DNA of 42,240 bases from an uncultured Lactobacillus sp. (GCF_947367125.1 NZ_CANBCQ010000022.1:1-42240); one strand, 5' to 3'; positions 8,303 to 17,283 are shown, counted from the stretch's first letter. A program made the numbers and translations. The notes: a model not told the origin generated them from the sequence alone.

Positions 8303-8311
8303 TGATATACT
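8303..8311 (+). promoter_or_regulatory. pepQ extended -10 promoter
   Basis: TGATATACT forms an extended -10 (TG-N-TATACT, hexamer 8306-8311). The region at the -35 distance (8283-8288) is poor, which extended -10 promoters tolerate. The pepQ ATG is 35 bases downstream with an AGAGG ribosome binding site. Confidence 0.5.
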
Positions 8312-8345
8312 ACATTAAAAATCGCTTATCAGAAAAGAGGACAAT

Positions 8346-9452
8346 ATGAACTTAGATAAATTACAACAGTGGTTGCAGGATTCCAATAATGATCTTGCTT
8401 ATATTTCTAACCCAATTACTATTTCATACTTTACCGGCTACTCAATGGACCCACATGAAAGAATCTTTGCTTTAGTCGTCTTTAAAGATGCAGAACCATT
8501 TATTTTCTGCCCTGCTTTAAACGTCGAAGAAGCTAAAGCCTCCGCATGGGATGGTGACGTTATTGGCTACCTTGATTCAGAAAATCCTTGGAGCATCATT
8601 GCTGGCAATGTAAAAAAGAGAACCCAAGATACTCATAGTTGGGCCATCGAAAAAGATGATTTATCCGTTGCTCATTATCAACTTTTACGTGGTGAATTTC
8701 CAAATTCTAGCTTTACTAATGATGTTTCAGCTTTCATTGAAAAATTACGCCTTTACAAAACACCAGAAGAAATCAAAAAATTACAAGCTGCTGGTGCAGA
8801 GGCTGACTTTGCTTTTAAGATTGGTTTTGATGCAATTAGAACTGGCGTTACTGAAAGAAGTATTGCCGGTCAAATTGATTATCAACTAAAAATTCAGAAA
8901 GGTGTCATGCACGAAAGCTTTGAAACCATCGTGCAAGCTGGTAAAAATGCTGCAAACCCTCACCTCGGTCCAACCATGAATACAGTTCAACCTAACGAGT
9001 TGGTTTTATTTGACTTAGGCACTATGCATGATGGCTATGCCTCTGACTCAAGTCGAACTGTAGCTTACGGTGAACCTACAGCTAAGCAACGTGAAATTTA
9101 CGAAGTTGACCGTGAAGCTCAACAAGCTGCCATTGAGGCTGCTAAACCGGGAATCACTGCCGAAGAATTGGATAGCGTAGCCCGTGATATCATTACCAAG
9201 GCTGGCTATGGTGAATACTTCATCCACCGTCTAGGTCATGGTATTGGTAAAAATGTGCACGAATACCCATCAATTGTCCAAGGTAATGACTTGGTTCTTG
9301 AAGAAGGAATGTGCTTCTCAATTGAACCAGGTATTTACATCCCTGGCTTTGCCGGCGTTAGAATCGAAGACTGTGGTGTTGTTACTAAAGACGGCTTTAA
9401 GACATTCACCCATACCGATAAAGACTTGAAGGTTTTACCACTTAAAGACTAA
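8346..9452 (+). CDS. pepQ: Xaa-Pro dipeptidase (prolidase)
   Basis: Cytosolic metallopeptidase of the M24B family that releases proline from Xaa-Pro dipeptides, a final step in casein- or peptide-derived amino acid supply. The creatinase-like N-domain covers about 1-130. The pita-bread catalytic domain holds the five metal ligands Asp223, Asp234, His298, Glu327 and Glu341 (motifs [46 protein letters not shown]). Length 368 aa is typical for lactobacillar PepQ. It is divergent from ccpA with a shared regulatory region and ends at its own terminator. Confidence 0.95.
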   Translation: MNLDKLQQWLQDSNNDLAYISNPITISYFTGYSMDPHERIFALVVFKDAEPFIFCPALNVEEAKASAWDGDVIGYLDSENPWSIIAGNVKKRTQDTHSWAIEKDDLSVAHYQLLRGEFPNSSFTNDVSAFIEKLRLYKTPEEIKKLQAAGAEADFAFKIGFDAIRTGVTERSIAGQIDYQLKIQKGVMHESFETIVQAGKNAANPHLGPTMNTVQPNELVLFDLGTMHDGYASDSSRTVAYGEPTAKQREIYEVDREAQQAAIEAAKPGITAEELDSVARDIITKAGYGEYFIHRLGHGIGKNVHEYPSIVQGNDLVLEEGMCFSIEPGIYIPGFAGVRIEDCGVVTKDGFKTFTHTDKDLKVLPLKD

Positions 9453-9466
9453 TTAATTTAGGCATC

Positions 9467-9496
9467 AAAAAAAGCTGACTTACGTCAGCTTTTTTA
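9467..9496. terminator. Bidirectional terminator between pepQ and the ytxH-like gene
   Basis: AAAAAAAGCTGAC (9467-9479), loop TTAC, GTCAGCTTTTTT (up to 9496). It has a strong stem and T-runs on both strands and serves two converging genes. Confidence 0.9.
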
Positions 9497-9507
9497 TTTT
9501 ACAATAA

Positions 9508-9867
9508 TTAGGCTTTTGGTTGTTCTGAAGCATCAGTGTTATCTTTTTCAGCATTATTTAAGTCGTTAACTGATTCTTCAGTGTTTTCACTAGTATTGTC
9601 ATCCTTGTTTGAATCATCGATTACGATGTCATCAAAGTCTTTTAACTCTGAATCGTCTTCAACATTCTTAGGGAATGAAGCCAATTGATTCTTAACGATT
9701 TCAGTACCATTATCATACTTCTTCTTTAAATCTTGAAGCTTGTCATTATCCTTAATCTTGTTCTTAACATCGTCAACTTGTTCATCACTAACAAGTAATG
9801 AGCCTGCAATAAAGCCTGCTGTACAACCAGCAATAGCACCTAATACAAAACTTACAAATTTTTTCAT
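9508..9867 (-). CDS. YtxH-like small membrane-anchored protein
   Basis: The first ~26 residues form a glycine-rich membrane segment (SFVLGAIAGCTAGFIAGSLL) as in YtxH/general-stress proteins. A charged helical stretch (about 30-65) and a highly acidic, Asp/Asn/Glu/Ser-rich low-complexity tail (about 70-119) follow. No enzyme motif is seen. It lies 18 bases downstream of a DUF948 (YtxG-like) gene and is probably co-transcribed with it. In Bacillus the ytxGHJ stress operon is adjacent to ccpA, and the same association appears here, which supports the naming. SD GGAGGAATT precedes the ATG. Confidence 0.75.
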   Translation of the reverse strand: MKKFVSFVLGAIAGCTAGFIAGSLLVSDEQVDDVKNKIKDNDKLQDLKKKYDNGTEIVKNQLASFPKNVEDDSELKDFDDIVIDDSNKDDNTSENTEESVNDLNNAEKDNTDASEQPKA

Positions 9868-9885
9868 GGTGAATTCCTCCTTTTA

Positions 9886-10311
9886 TTAATTTTCACCTTT
9901 GCGACGCCTGCGTCTTGCAAAAGCAGTCGCGGCAATTGAAGATACGAGACCAGTACGGCTAAAATGATTACTACTAAAGCGCTTAGCAATTTTCTTAGAT
10001 GAATCGTTTAATTCAGAAACGCTTTCACCTAAATCTGCTGCAGCTTTAACCACTGGATCTAACGTCTTCATTTTACCATTAATATCGGTCATTAGGTCAT
10101 TAGTTTTATCTAACAAATCAGAAGTTTGATCCATCAAGCCGTCCATATCTTCAGAAAGCTTCTTCATTGATTCGTTAGTCGTTTGAATAGTTGCACTAGT
10201 CTTTTTTAATAACTTCGCGGTCCGAACCAACATCGGAATCGTAAATAATACTAAAATTAAGAATGCAATCGCAGCAATTAGGCCTGCTAAGGCACCATAA
10301 GAAATTGTCAT
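9886..10311 (-). CDS. DUF948 (YtxG-like) membrane-anchored coiled-coil protein
   Basis: The N-terminal transmembrane helix (residues 6-30) is followed by a long heptad-rich region (about 35-115: KLLKKTSATIQTTNESM, MDGLMDQTSDLLDKTNDLM) typical of DUF948. The protein ends with a very basic ARRRRRKGEN tail. It is first in a two-gene operon with the ytxH-like gene and is divergent from mscS. The role is probably envelope or stress related by analogy with the Bacillus ytx operon; the biochemical function is unknown. Confidence 0.82.
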   Translation of the reverse strand: MTISYGALAGLIAAIAFLILVLFTIPMLVRTAKLLKKTSATIQTTNESMKKLSEDMDGLMDQTSDLLDKTNDLMTDINGKMKTLDPVVKAAADLGESVSELNDSSKKIAKRFSSNHFSRTGLVSSIAATAFARRRRRKGEN

Positions 10312-10419
10312 TTTCTACCTCCATTATTACCTAAAAAAAGTTTAGCATGAATATCCTTTATTCTCAATTAATAGCTTGTTATCCTTAATTATACCCGTAA
10401 AAAATAGAAAGGACACTAC

Positions 10420-11268
10420 ATGAAGATCCCTACTCACATAAATATGCAGAAAATTGAAATCGATTGGGGTAAAATTAGCCAAAACTTATTGTCGATTATC
10501 TGGCAATTAGCTATTACTTCACTCATTTTTTATCTTTTATCTCACTTTGGTCATAAAATAATTAACAATTATTTAGCCAAACATAACACGGTTAAAAATA
10601 AACGAACGCGAACGATTACCGCTTTGATCAACAGCGTTTTCCAATATACATTAATCTTCTTTTATTTATTCGGTATTCTCTCTATTCTAGGTATACCGGT
10701 TGGCACTTTGTTAGCCAGTGCTGGGATTTTTTCCCTAGCTTTAGGGATGGGCGCGCAAGGCTTTGTTAGCGACTTAGTTAACGGCTTCTTTATTTTAAGT
10801 GAAGATCAATTTGATGTCGGTGACTTGGTACAAATTGGCACTAATGTTGGTACTGTCGTCCAATTAGGTCTTAGAACTACGCGGCTGAAAGGTTCAGATG
10901 GCTCAATTATTTATATTCCTAACCGTAATATTACGATCGTGCAAAATCTTGCTCATGGCGGTGTGGCACTGGATATTAATCTCGATCTTGCCACTAGCAA
11001 TGACATTGAAGAAGTCACAAAATTAATTAAAGACTGCAACCGAAAGATTCAGCCTGAGAAAAAGACGATTGTATTAGGTCCTACAATCATTGGGATAACC
11101 GAACAAACTGGACAAAAGTTTGTTTACTCAATTCATTTTCAAGTCAAACCTGGTAAGCAAGCCGCGGTGCGAAACTTATATTTAAGCAAGTATATTGAAG
11201 TCTTGCAAAAAAATAAGATTGAATTTGCAAGTACTAGTTCACCGGCAAAAACAACTGTACATAAATAA
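10420..11268 (+). CDS. Small-conductance mechanosensitive channel (MscS family)
   Basis: Tension-gated membrane channel that releases solutes on osmotic down-shock. Hydrophobic helices lie near residues 22-42 and 66-88. The pore helix TM3 (about 92-125) carries the small-residue pattern ASAGIFSLALGMGAQGFVSD characteristic of MscS pores. The beta domain (FDVGDLVQIGTNVGTVVQLGLRTTRLKGSDGSIIYIPN) and a short alpha/beta vestibule follow. Length 282 aa is close to the minimal MscS unit. The SD is AGAAAGGA. The gene is monocistronic with a strong terminator; mscL lies 2 kb away. Confidence 0.93.
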   Translation: MKIPTHINMQKIEIDWGKISQNLLSIIWQLAITSLIFYLLSHFGHKIINNYLAKHNTVKNKRTRTITALINSVFQYTLIFFYLFGILSILGIPVGTLLASAGIFSLALGMGAQGFVSDLVNGFFILSEDQFDVGDLVQIGTNVGTVVQLGLRTTRLKGSDGSIIYIPNRNITIVQNLAHGGVALDINLDLATSNDIEEVTKLIKDCNRKIQPEKKTIVLGPTIIGITEQTGQKFVYSIHFQVKPGKQAAVRNLYLSKYIEVLQKNKIEFASTSSPAKTTVHK

Positions 11269-11300
11269 AAGGCGTTGAACATCAAGGTTCAACGCCTTTT
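11267..11300. terminator. Bidirectional terminator between mscS and rdgB
   Basis: AAAAGGCGTTGAAC (11267-11280), loop ATCAAG, GTTCAACGCCTTTT (11287-11300). Perfect 14-bp stem between two converging genes. Confidence 0.9.
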
Positions 11301-11314
11301 AATTCTCTTTCACC

Positions 11315-11935
11315 TTAATTAAATTGCTCTAACCAAGCTGGCAATTCTTCTAACAACTTACGCACAGCATTACCTCGGTGAGAAATCTCATTTTTTTCAT
11401 CAGTTGTCATTTGGGCAAAAGTTTTATCTTTTTCTGGAATGTAAAAAAGTGGATCATAACCAAAGCCATCTTCTCCTCGTGGCGCAGCTAAAATTCGCCC
11501 GCTACAAGTTCCCGACACAACCAAATCTTTATCAAACTTACCAGGCATTGAAACCACAATCGTCGTCCAAAACTTGGCTGTTCTTTTTTCATCAGGAACT
11601 CCACCTAATTCTGCCAATAATTTTGCATTATTCTTAGCATCATTATGAGCTTCACCGGCATAGCGCGCACTGCGTACTCCAGGTTCACCATTTAGAGCGT
11701 CGACCATTAACCCCGAATCATCGGCAATCGTTGGCAAATTGCTAAAGTCTGCCAATTCATGGGCTTTAATTTTGGCATTTGCTTCAAAAGTACGACCACT
11801 TTCAATGGGATGAGGTGGATTATCTAAGTCAGCATTAGTTTTAATTTCTACGTCTACCCCAGCTTGTTTAAAAGCTTCTTTTAATTCTCTAGCTTTACCT
11901 TGATTGCCGGTCGCAAATAAAATCTCTTTCACCAT
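11315..11935 (-). CDS. rdgB: XTP/dITP diphosphatase (non-canonical purine NTP pyrophosphatase)
   Basis: Ham1/RdgB-family enzyme that hydrolyses XTP, dITP and ITP to monophosphates, keeping deaminated purines out of nucleic acid. Signature motifs: LFATGNQGKARE (6-17) for phosphate binding, the TIADDSGLMVDALNGEPGVRSARYAG core (about 69-94), GEDGFGYDPLF and the SHRGNA C-terminal motif. Length 206 aa is usual. It is the second gene after murI; the murI stop and rdgB start share one base (TAATG). The murI-rdgB order is common in Firmicutes. Confidence 0.95.
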   Translation of the reverse strand: MVKEILFATGNQGKARELKEAFKQAGVDVEIKTNADLDNPPHPIESGRTFEANAKIKAHELADFSNLPTIADDSGLMVDALNGEPGVRSARYAGEAHNDAKNNAKLLAELGGVPDEKRTAKFWTTIVVSMPGKFDKDLVVSGTCSGRILAAPRGEDGFGYDPLFYIPEKDKTFAQMTTDEKNEISHRGNAVRKLLEELPAWLEQFN

Positions 11936-12741
11936 TATTCATTCTCCGTATCTACATGCTTTGAAGTTAATGTCTTGTCAGCCATAAAGGTTCTTGCTAA
12001 ATGATCAAAACTAGTTGGATCACCTGTCGTGTAGTATTCATGAACTACCTTTTCATTGTCATCACTAAATAAACCATCACGGCGCATCACGTTAAAAGTA
12101 TATTGAGCAACCTGGTCTGCTGGATCCAAAATAGTGACATCCTTATTGTTAATCGCTTCTTCAAATTCAGTTTGAATCAATGGATAATGCGTGCATCCCA
12201 TAATCAAGGTATCAAAGTCTTGCCCTTGTAAAGGCGCTAAACTTTCCTTAACTACTTTAAGATTAGTTGCAGAATCTCTTTGTGCTTCTACTAGAGGAGC
12301 AAGTTTAGGTGCAGCCAATTCAGTTACTTTAATTTCTGGATCACGAAAGTGAATTTCCTTGGCATATGCATGAGAATCGGCAGTGGCTTTTGTAGACACG
12401 ACTGCTACTTTTTTATTTTTAGTTGTTCTAGCTGCAGCTAAGCTGCCTGATTGAATAACCCCGATAATTTGTGGATCAATTTCTGCTTGAATTGTACTCA
12501 TTGCCATTGCTGTCGCCGTATTACAAGCAAAAATAATTAACTTAACGTCTTTAGCTAGTAAAAAATGCACTGATTTTCTAACTAACTCAATAATCTCTTC
12601 TTTAGTTCGATCGCCATACGGCATATGAGCGTTATCACCAATAAAAACGGTTGATTCATTAGGCAATTTTTCAATTACTTTTTTTGCAACAGATAGGCCA
12701 CCTAGCCCGGAATCCAATAATCCAATCGGACGATTATCCAT
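11935..12741 (-). CDS. murI: Glutamate racemase
   Basis: Cofactor-independent racemase producing D-glutamate for peptidoglycan. Visible: the N-terminal GLLDSGLGGLSV motif (Asp10, Ser11), PYG at 41-43, the first catalytic cysteine in FACNTATA (Cys73) and the second in MGCTHYPL (Cys183 with His185). Length 268 aa is normal. The SD GAGGG lies eight bases before the ATG. It forms an operon with rdgB and is divergent from yslB, an arrangement that resembles racE-yslB in Bacillus. Confidence 0.95.
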   Translation of the reverse strand: MDNRPIGLLDSGLGGLSVAKKVIEKLPNESTVFIGDNAHMPYGDRTKEEIIELVRKSVHFLLAKDVKLIIFACNTATAMAMSTIQAEIDPQIIGVIQSGSLAAARTTKNKKVAVVSTKATADSHAYAKEIHFRDPEIKVTELAAPKLAPLVEAQRDSATNLKVVKESLAPLQGQDFDTLIMGCTHYPLIQTEFEEAINNKDVTILDPADQVAQYTFNVMRRDGLFSDDNEKVVHEYYTTGDPTSFDHLARTFMADKTLTSKHVDTENE

Positions 12742-12829
12742 AATAAAACCCTCTTAAAATCAAAAATTTATTTTCTACTTCTACTAGTTTACGGTAAAAT
12801 AAAAAAGAATAAAAGGGATGAACAAGTTT

Positions 12830-13240
12830 ATGACAGAAAACACAGAACACACAAACGAACACGTATATTTTATTAATCAACTTTACCGCGACTTCCTTTT
12901 GCCAACTATTTTAGGCGATGATGATGCTGCTATTCTTTATTGGGCTGGTAAAAGAATTGCTCGCAAATATGATCTCAGCGATTTCGATGATTTAGTTGAA
13001 TTCTTCTCAATGGCTGAATTTGGCAACTTAGAAAAGGTCAAAGAAAGACGCTCTCATACCATTTATGAATTAAGTGGTCAAACTGTAGAAGACCGCTTAA
13101 ATAGTGACAGCAAAGAATTCTCACTTGAAGGCGGCATGATCGCTGAAGCTGTGCAAACTGCTACCGGCCGAACTACTGAGAGCGAAATTAATATTTTAGA
13201 TAAAGAAAAGAAAGTTCAATTCATTGCTCGTTTTGGCTAA
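12830..13240 (+). CDS. YslB family protein (DUF2507)
   Basis: Small cytosolic protein matching the DUF2507/YslB pattern: LPTILGDDDAAILYWAGKRIARKY near the N-terminus, then EFFSMAEFGNLE and a C-terminal GGMIAEAVQT region. Function is unknown, but homologues sit beside glutamate racemase genes, as here. I prefer the ATG at 12830: AAAAGGG (12811-12817) abuts the earlier ATG at 12818, leaving no spacing, but is 12 bases from the second ATG. The earlier start would add MNKF. Confidence 0.8.
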   Translation: MTENTEHTNEHVYFINQLYRDFLLPTILGDDDAAILYWAGKRIARKYDLSDFDDLVEFFSMAEFGNLEKVKERRSHTIYELSGQTVEDRLNSDSKEFSLEGGMIAEAVQTATGRTTESEINILDKEKKVQFIARFG

Positions 13241-13266
13241 GAGCAAATTAATCGACTATAAATAAT

Positions 13267-13312
13267 TACTCCTATACACTTTAAATAAAACTAGATTTTA
13301 GATATAGGAGTA
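13267..13312 (+). promoter_or_regulatory. Long-loop hairpin sequestering the mscL ribosome binding site
   Basis: TACTCCTATA (13267-13276) is perfectly complementary to TATAGGAGTA (13303-13312), which contains the mscL SD AGGAG. The loop is 26 bases. If transcribed, the pairing would hide the SD. A TATAAA at 13257-13262 could be the -10 that starts a transcript right at the left arm. Regulation is inference. Confidence 0.45.
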
Positions 13313-13317
13313 GTGAC

Positions 13318-13686
13318 ATGATTAAAGAATTTAAGGAATTTATTTCACGTGGCAATGTAATGGATATGGCAGTCGGTGTAATCATCGGTGCTGCTTTCAC
13401 TGCGATTGTCCAATCTTTAGTTAAAAACTTGATCAACCCTCTACTTGGGATTTTTGCAGGCAAGATTGATTTCTCTGACCTAGTTTTTAAAGTTGGAGAT
13501 GCTACATTTAAATATGGTAGCTTCATCAATTCTGTAATTAATTTCTTGATCATCTCATTTGTAGTCTTCTTGATGGTCAAAGCTTTAAATAAAGTAGTGC
13601 CTAAAAAAGAAGTTGGTCCAACTGAAACTGACTATCTAGAAGAAATTCGCGACTTACTTAAAAAGCAGGTAAATCAAAATAAATAA
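13318..13686 (+). CDS. mscL: Large-conductance mechanosensitive channel
   Basis: Pentameric emergency-release channel opened by extreme membrane tension. The N-terminal amphipathic segment [20 protein letters not shown] is followed by TM1, which holds the family signature [17 protein letters not shown] (about 22-38). Then come [11 protein letters not shown], a short extracellular loop, TM2 (about 64-86) and the cytoplasmic helix with charged cluster ([22 protein letters not shown]). Length 122 aa is typical. SD AGGAG is six bases from the ATG and lies in the inverted repeat upstream. It is followed by a terminator. Confidence 0.95.
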   Translation: MIKEFKEFISRGNVMDMAVGVIIGAAFTAIVQSLVKNLINPLLGIFAGKIDFSDLVFKVGDATFKYGSFINSVINFLIISFVVFLMVKALNKVVPKKEVGPTETDYLEEIRDLLKKQVNQNK

Positions 13687-13691
13687 TATCA

Positions 13692-13728
13692 AAAAAGGCT
13701 CGAGGCAATAACACCTCAAGCCCTTTTT
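13692..13728. terminator. Bidirectional terminator between mscL and trxA
   Basis: AAAAAGGCTCGAGG, loop CAATAACA, CCTCAAGCCCTTTTT. The stem has one mismatch and T-runs in both directions, between converging genes. Confidence 0.8.
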
Positions 13729-13736
13729 ATATCTAA

Positions 13737-14048
13737 TTAATCAGTATATTGATCCAAAATTTGGTTCAACTTTTCTTTAGGAGTGTAGCCTGTAATTCGG
13801 TCTACAATATTGCCATCCTTCTTCACAATCAAAGTTGGAATAGCCATAATTCCTAAGTTCTTAGCTGTATTTTGATTTTGGTCAACATCCATCTTGTAGA
13901 AGTTTACGTCTTGACGTTCTTCTGACAATTGTTCAATCACTGGTGATTGCATCTTACATGGACCACACCAAGTTGCCCAAAAGTCTACTAATGACACACC
14001 ATTTTTAGTTTCTTCTTCGAAGTTTTGATCGTTAATTGCATCAACCAT
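13737..14048 (-). CDS. trxA: Thioredoxin
   Basis: General dithiol oxidoreductase. The active site is ATWCGPCK (Cys28, Cys31) in a full thioredoxin fold, with the cis-proline motif MAIPTLIV near residues 69-76 and FYKMDVDQN before it. Length 103 aa is standard. The gene lies 80 bases after mutS2, the usual neighbour order in Firmicutes, and ends at the shared terminator. Confidence 0.96.
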   Translation of the reverse strand: MVDAINDQNFEEETKNGVSLVDFWATWCGPCKMQSPVIEQLSEERQDVNFYKMDVDQNQNTAKNLGIMAIPTLIVKKDGNIVDRITGYTPKEKLNQILDQYTD

Positions 14049-14128
14049 AATTCTTACCTCACAATTTTTATCATTTGTTTTTATAATATAAGTATATGTG
14101 CTCTACTTACTTTTTGCAAGTGAAATAC

Positions 14129-16486
14129 TTACTTTAATTGGACAATTGTAGCACCATTTCCGCCTTCGTTTGCTGGAGCATAGTTAAAGTTCTTCACATG
14201 ATTGCTGCTTCGGAGATATTGCCAGACCCCTTTTCTAATCGCACCAGTACCAATTCCGTGAATAATGGTTACCGTATCAAGACCCGCCAATAAGACGGAA
14301 TCAATATAACGATCCAAATTAGTCATTGCTTCATCATAGCGCTGACCCCGCAAGTCTAATTCACTGTGTGCATTACTTCTTCTAACTGCACTAGTAGCTC
14401 TAACAATCTGCTTAGGCTTAGCACTAGTTCCTGGTTCAATTCTTTCAATATCACGATCACTAACTTTAACTTTGATGATTCCCATTTGAACTTCATATTC
14501 ATGTTCAGCTAATTTCTTAGTAATCGTACCTGTTTGCCCATATGAGAGGACTTTTACGCGGTCACCTACACTTACACGGTGACGACGTTTTTCTCGTTGT
14601 AAGACCTTATTATGAGCCAAATTATTAGCTTGACGCTCTAAAATGTTTAACTCACCTTTAGCCTCAATAATTTTATTTTCTTTAACGCCCATACCTTTTT
14701 GTTTTTCAAGTTGAGCAATAATTTCATCAGCCTTTTTGCGGCGCTTAGCTACCACTTCATTAGCTCGCTCTTGAGCAAAATCGAGTTGCTTTTGTACTCG
14801 TTGGTTATACCAATCAAGTGCTTGTTGCAACTTTTGTTCTAATTTTTGGCTGCGGTCCAGACTTGTCTGCAAACGATCACGGGCTACAGTAGCAGCCTTT
14901 GTTTGAGTATTTAACTTGGTAATCATCTTATTAATATCAGAATCCTCATCTGACATTAAATTCTGGGCATTTTTAACTACGTCTTCACGCATCCCTAATC
15001 TGCGAGCAATGGCAAAGGCATTACTATGACCCGGAATACCAATTTGCAAATGATAAGTTGGCGATAAATTCTTTAAGTCAAATTCCATTGAAGCATTGGT
15101 TGTTCGTGGACGGTTATAACCATAGAGTTTCAATTCTGGATAGTGCGTAGTAACCATAATCTTAGCTTGCTTTTTACGCAAGAAATCCAAAATACTAATG
15201 GCTAAGCTGGCACCTTCTTCGGGATCAGTTCCGGCACCAATTTCATCAATTAAGACTAAGGTATCAGCATCAACATTTTTCATAATGGCAATAATATCAT
15301 TGATATGAGATGAAAAAGTACTCAATGATTGCTCAATTGATTGTTCATCACCAATATCAGCATACACTTGCTTAAAGACGCCAACTTGACTGCCTTCTTC
15401 AGCTGGAATAAATAAGCCTGATTGGGCCATCAATTGCAACAATCCTGCCGTCTTTAAGGTAATAGTCTTACCACCTGTGTTAGGTCCAGTAATCAGCATT
15501 GTGTCAAATTCGCCACCCAAGCGAATATCATTAGGCACCACTTTTTCTGGATCAATCAATGGATGGCGAGCATTACGCAAACTCAATGAATGATCTTGTG
15601 TCAATCGTGGCTCACTAGCCTGCATTTCTTTAGCTAATTTTGCCTTAGCTTGCAAGAAGTCTAATTTAGTTAATGCTGCCGCAATATCATTCAGACTACT
15701 GATTTCTTCACGAGCCAAGTTTGATAAATGCTTTAAAATATTGTGAATTTCTTGCTTTTCTTGAGCAATCAAATTTTGTTGTCGATCGTTAAGATTCAAA
15801 ACCGCTTCTGGTTCAACAAATAAAGTTTGACCACTTGCACTTTGATCATGAACTACCCCACCAAATTTTGCCCGGTATTCTTGTTTAACCGGAATAACAT
15901 AGCGGTCATCACGAATCGTCACAATTTGTTCAGATAAATACTTACTGCTATTGCCTTTAGTATAAGCATCCATCTTATTTTTGATCTCTTCTTCATTAGA
16001 ACGCATATCATGACGCAAACGAGCAAGCTCATGTGAAGCTGTATCTAATACTTCGCCATCATAATCAACTGATTTCTTTAATTCTCTAAATAAGAGATCT
16101 AGCACATCTAATTGATCTAAAATTGCATCGATTGCGGTCAAATCCAATTTATTTGGATCTATTTCTGCCAAGAAATCATTAATTTCATGAGCTAAACTTA
16201 ATACCAATAATAAGTTGCCTAACTCCTTAGCATTTAGATTAGCTTTTACGCCTAACCGTTTAGTGCTTGGTCGAACATCCTGGAAATCTGTTAAAGGAAG
16301 CTGACCTTTAATTCGTAATAAGTTAGCTAAGGCTAAGGTTTGTTTTAATTCACTTTGAACTTGGTCAAAATCACCACTAGGCACTAATTTTTCCGCTTCT
16401 TCTTTAGCAGGAGCAGTAATTGCCAAATGGCTTAAGCGTTTAGTAATTTCGCCAAATTCTAAAATTTCTAAAATTTTTTTATTCAT
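14129..16486 (-). CDS. mutS2: MutS2 ATPase/endonuclease
   Basis: MutS-like ATPase without the mismatch-recognition domain. Family members act on branched or recombination DNA and on stalled ribosomes. Core and clamp regions (about 1-300) precede the ABC ATPase with Walker A GPNTGGKT (334-341) and Walker B TLVLIDEIGAGTDPEEG. A long coiled coil (about 520-640) and a KOW-like segment (VSVGDRVKVLSYGQTGTI) follow. The C-terminal Smr nuclease domain (about 712-785) holds HSELDLRGQRYDEA and TIIHGIGTGAIRKG. Length 785 aa is normal. It is separated from yrzB by a terminator and is followed by trxA. Confidence 0.96.
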   Translation of the reverse strand: MNKKILEILEFGEITKRLSHLAITAPAKEEAEKLVPSGDFDQVQSELKQTLALANLLRIKGQLPLTDFQDVRPSTKRLGVKANLNAKELGNLLLVLSLAHEINDFLAEIDPNKLDLTAIDAILDQLDVLDLLFRELKKSVDYDGEVLDTASHELARLRHDMRSNEEEIKNKMDAYTKGNSSKYLSEQIVTIRDDRYVIPVKQEYRAKFGGVVHDQSASGQTLFVEPEAVLNLNDRQQNLIAQEKQEIHNILKHLSNLAREEISSLNDIAAALTKLDFLQAKAKLAKEMQASEPRLTQDHSLSLRNARHPLIDPEKVVPNDIRLGGEFDTMLITGPNTGGKTITLKTAGLLQLMAQSGLFIPAEEGSQVGVFKQVYADIGDEQSIEQSLSTFSSHINDIIAIMKNVDADTLVLIDEIGAGTDPEEGASLAISILDFLRKKQAKIMVTTHYPELKLYGYNRPRTTNASMEFDLKNLSPTYHLQIGIPGHSNAFAIARRLGMREDVVKNAQNLMSDEDSDINKMITKLNTQTKAATVARDRLQTSLDRSQKLEQKLQQALDWYNQRVQKQLDFAQERANEVVAKRRKKADEIIAQLEKQKGMGVKENKIIEAKGELNILERQANNLAHNKVLQREKRRHRVSVGDRVKVLSYGQTGTITKKLAEHEYEVQMGIIKVKVSDRDIERIEPGTSAKPKQIVRATSAVRRSNAHSELDLRGQRYDEAMTNLDRYIDSVLLAGLDTVTIIHGIGTGAIRKGVWQYLRSSNHVKNFNYAPANEGGNGATIVQLK

Positions 16487-16509
16487 TTTGATCTTTTTCT
16501 AAAACTAAC

Positions 16510-16540
16510 AAAAAGGACCAGCCACAGCCAGTCCTTTTTT
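16510..16540 (-). terminator. Terminator of the alaS-ireB-ruvX-yrzB operon
   Basis: On the minus strand AAAAAGGAC and GTCCTTTTT pair around an inner GC/GC step, immediately after the yrzB stop codon and before mutS2. The T-run favours the minus strand, although the stem is nearly symmetrical. Confidence 0.75.
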
Positions 16541-16541
16541 A

Positions 16542-16853
16542 TTACTTACCACTTAAGCGGTCATCATCCAAGAAAGTATTCAAAACTCCTTGAACCATGT
16601 CCCACTCATCATCAGATTCAATTTCATGCAAATCGCTACTTGTTACATCACCAGCATCATCGGCATCGTAACTGAAAGCTTGCACTTCAATATCTTCATC
16701 ATCGCCTACAGCGGCTGGATAAAGAAGCACATAAGATTTGTCATAATCATCTGAATGAAAAGTAAATAATATCTCATACAATTCTTCATTACCTTGATCA
16801 TCAATCAAAGTAATTTGACGATCTTGATCATCGCCGTTAACTTGTGCTGCCAT
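16542..16853 (-). CDS. DUF1292 family protein (YrzB-like)
   Basis: Small, strongly acidic cytosolic protein. The pattern ITLIDDQGNEELYEILFTFHSDDYDKSYVLLYP (about 14-46) followed by acidic repeats and a final DEWDMVQGVLNTFLDDD is the DUF1292/YrzB signature. Function is unknown. It is the last gene of the conserved alaS-yrzL-yrrK-yrzB operon and starts one base after the ruvX stop. Confidence 0.9.
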   Translation of the reverse strand: MAAQVNGDDQDRQITLIDDQGNEELYEILFTFHSDDYDKSYVLLYPAAVGDDEDIEVQAFSYDADDAGDVTSSDLHEIESDDEWDMVQGVLNTFLDDDRLSGK

Positions 16854-16854
16854 T

Positions 16855-17283
16855 TTAATCCTTTCGGTGTAAATCTAAATAATTTTGCAAGATGAGCACC
16901 GCTGCCATCTGATCGATCACTTGTTTACGCTTTTTGCGATCATGGATACCTGCATCCTCAACAAGTACTCGTCGTGATTCAATTGTTGTTAATCTTTCAT
17001 CAGAATAATGCACCGGCAAGCCAAACTTCTCTTCTAGTCTTTTACCATATGTTTTACTTCGAGCAACAGATGCACCAGAAGTGCCATTCATATTCTTAGG
17101 TAAACCTAAGACAAAGCCATCAACATCGTATTGTCTGACTAGCTTTTTTAATGGACGCATGCCAAAGTTATATTTGCTCTCATCAATCTGGATCGTCTCT
17201 AACTTCTGCGCAGTAATCCCTAGCTCATCACTAATCGCTACTCCCACAGTTTTAGAACCTACATCTAAACCTAATAAGCGCAT
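16855..17283 (-). CDS. ruvX: Putative Holliday junction resolvase (YqgF/YrrK; 16S rRNA 5'-end maturation nuclease)
   Basis: RNase H-fold protein. The N-terminal [19 protein letters not shown] carries the first catalytic Asp (Asp7), [13 protein letters not shown] follows in the middle, and the C-terminal [14 protein letters not shown] has the second and third acidic positions. YqgF proteins are called Holliday junction resolvases by homology, but also take part in pre-16S rRNA 5' processing. Length 142 aa is usual. The start overlaps the ireB stop (TAATG). Confidence 0.94.
   Translation of the reverse strand: MRLLGLDVGSKTVGVAISDELGITAQKLETIQIDESKYNFGMRPLKKLVRQYDVDGFVLGLPKNMNGTSGASVARSKTYGKRLEEKFGLPVHYSDERLTTIESRRVLVEDAGIHDRKKRKQVIDQMAAVLILQNYLDLHRKD

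Noticed and set aside
13224..13246. TTGCTC/GAGCAA inverted repeat at the end of yslB as a terminator
   Set aside because: The stem is only six base pairs and no T-run follows; read-through to mscL is as likely.
13281..13580. Minus-strand 99-aa ORF
   Set aside because: It is a shadow of mscL, which has all family motifs on the plus strand.
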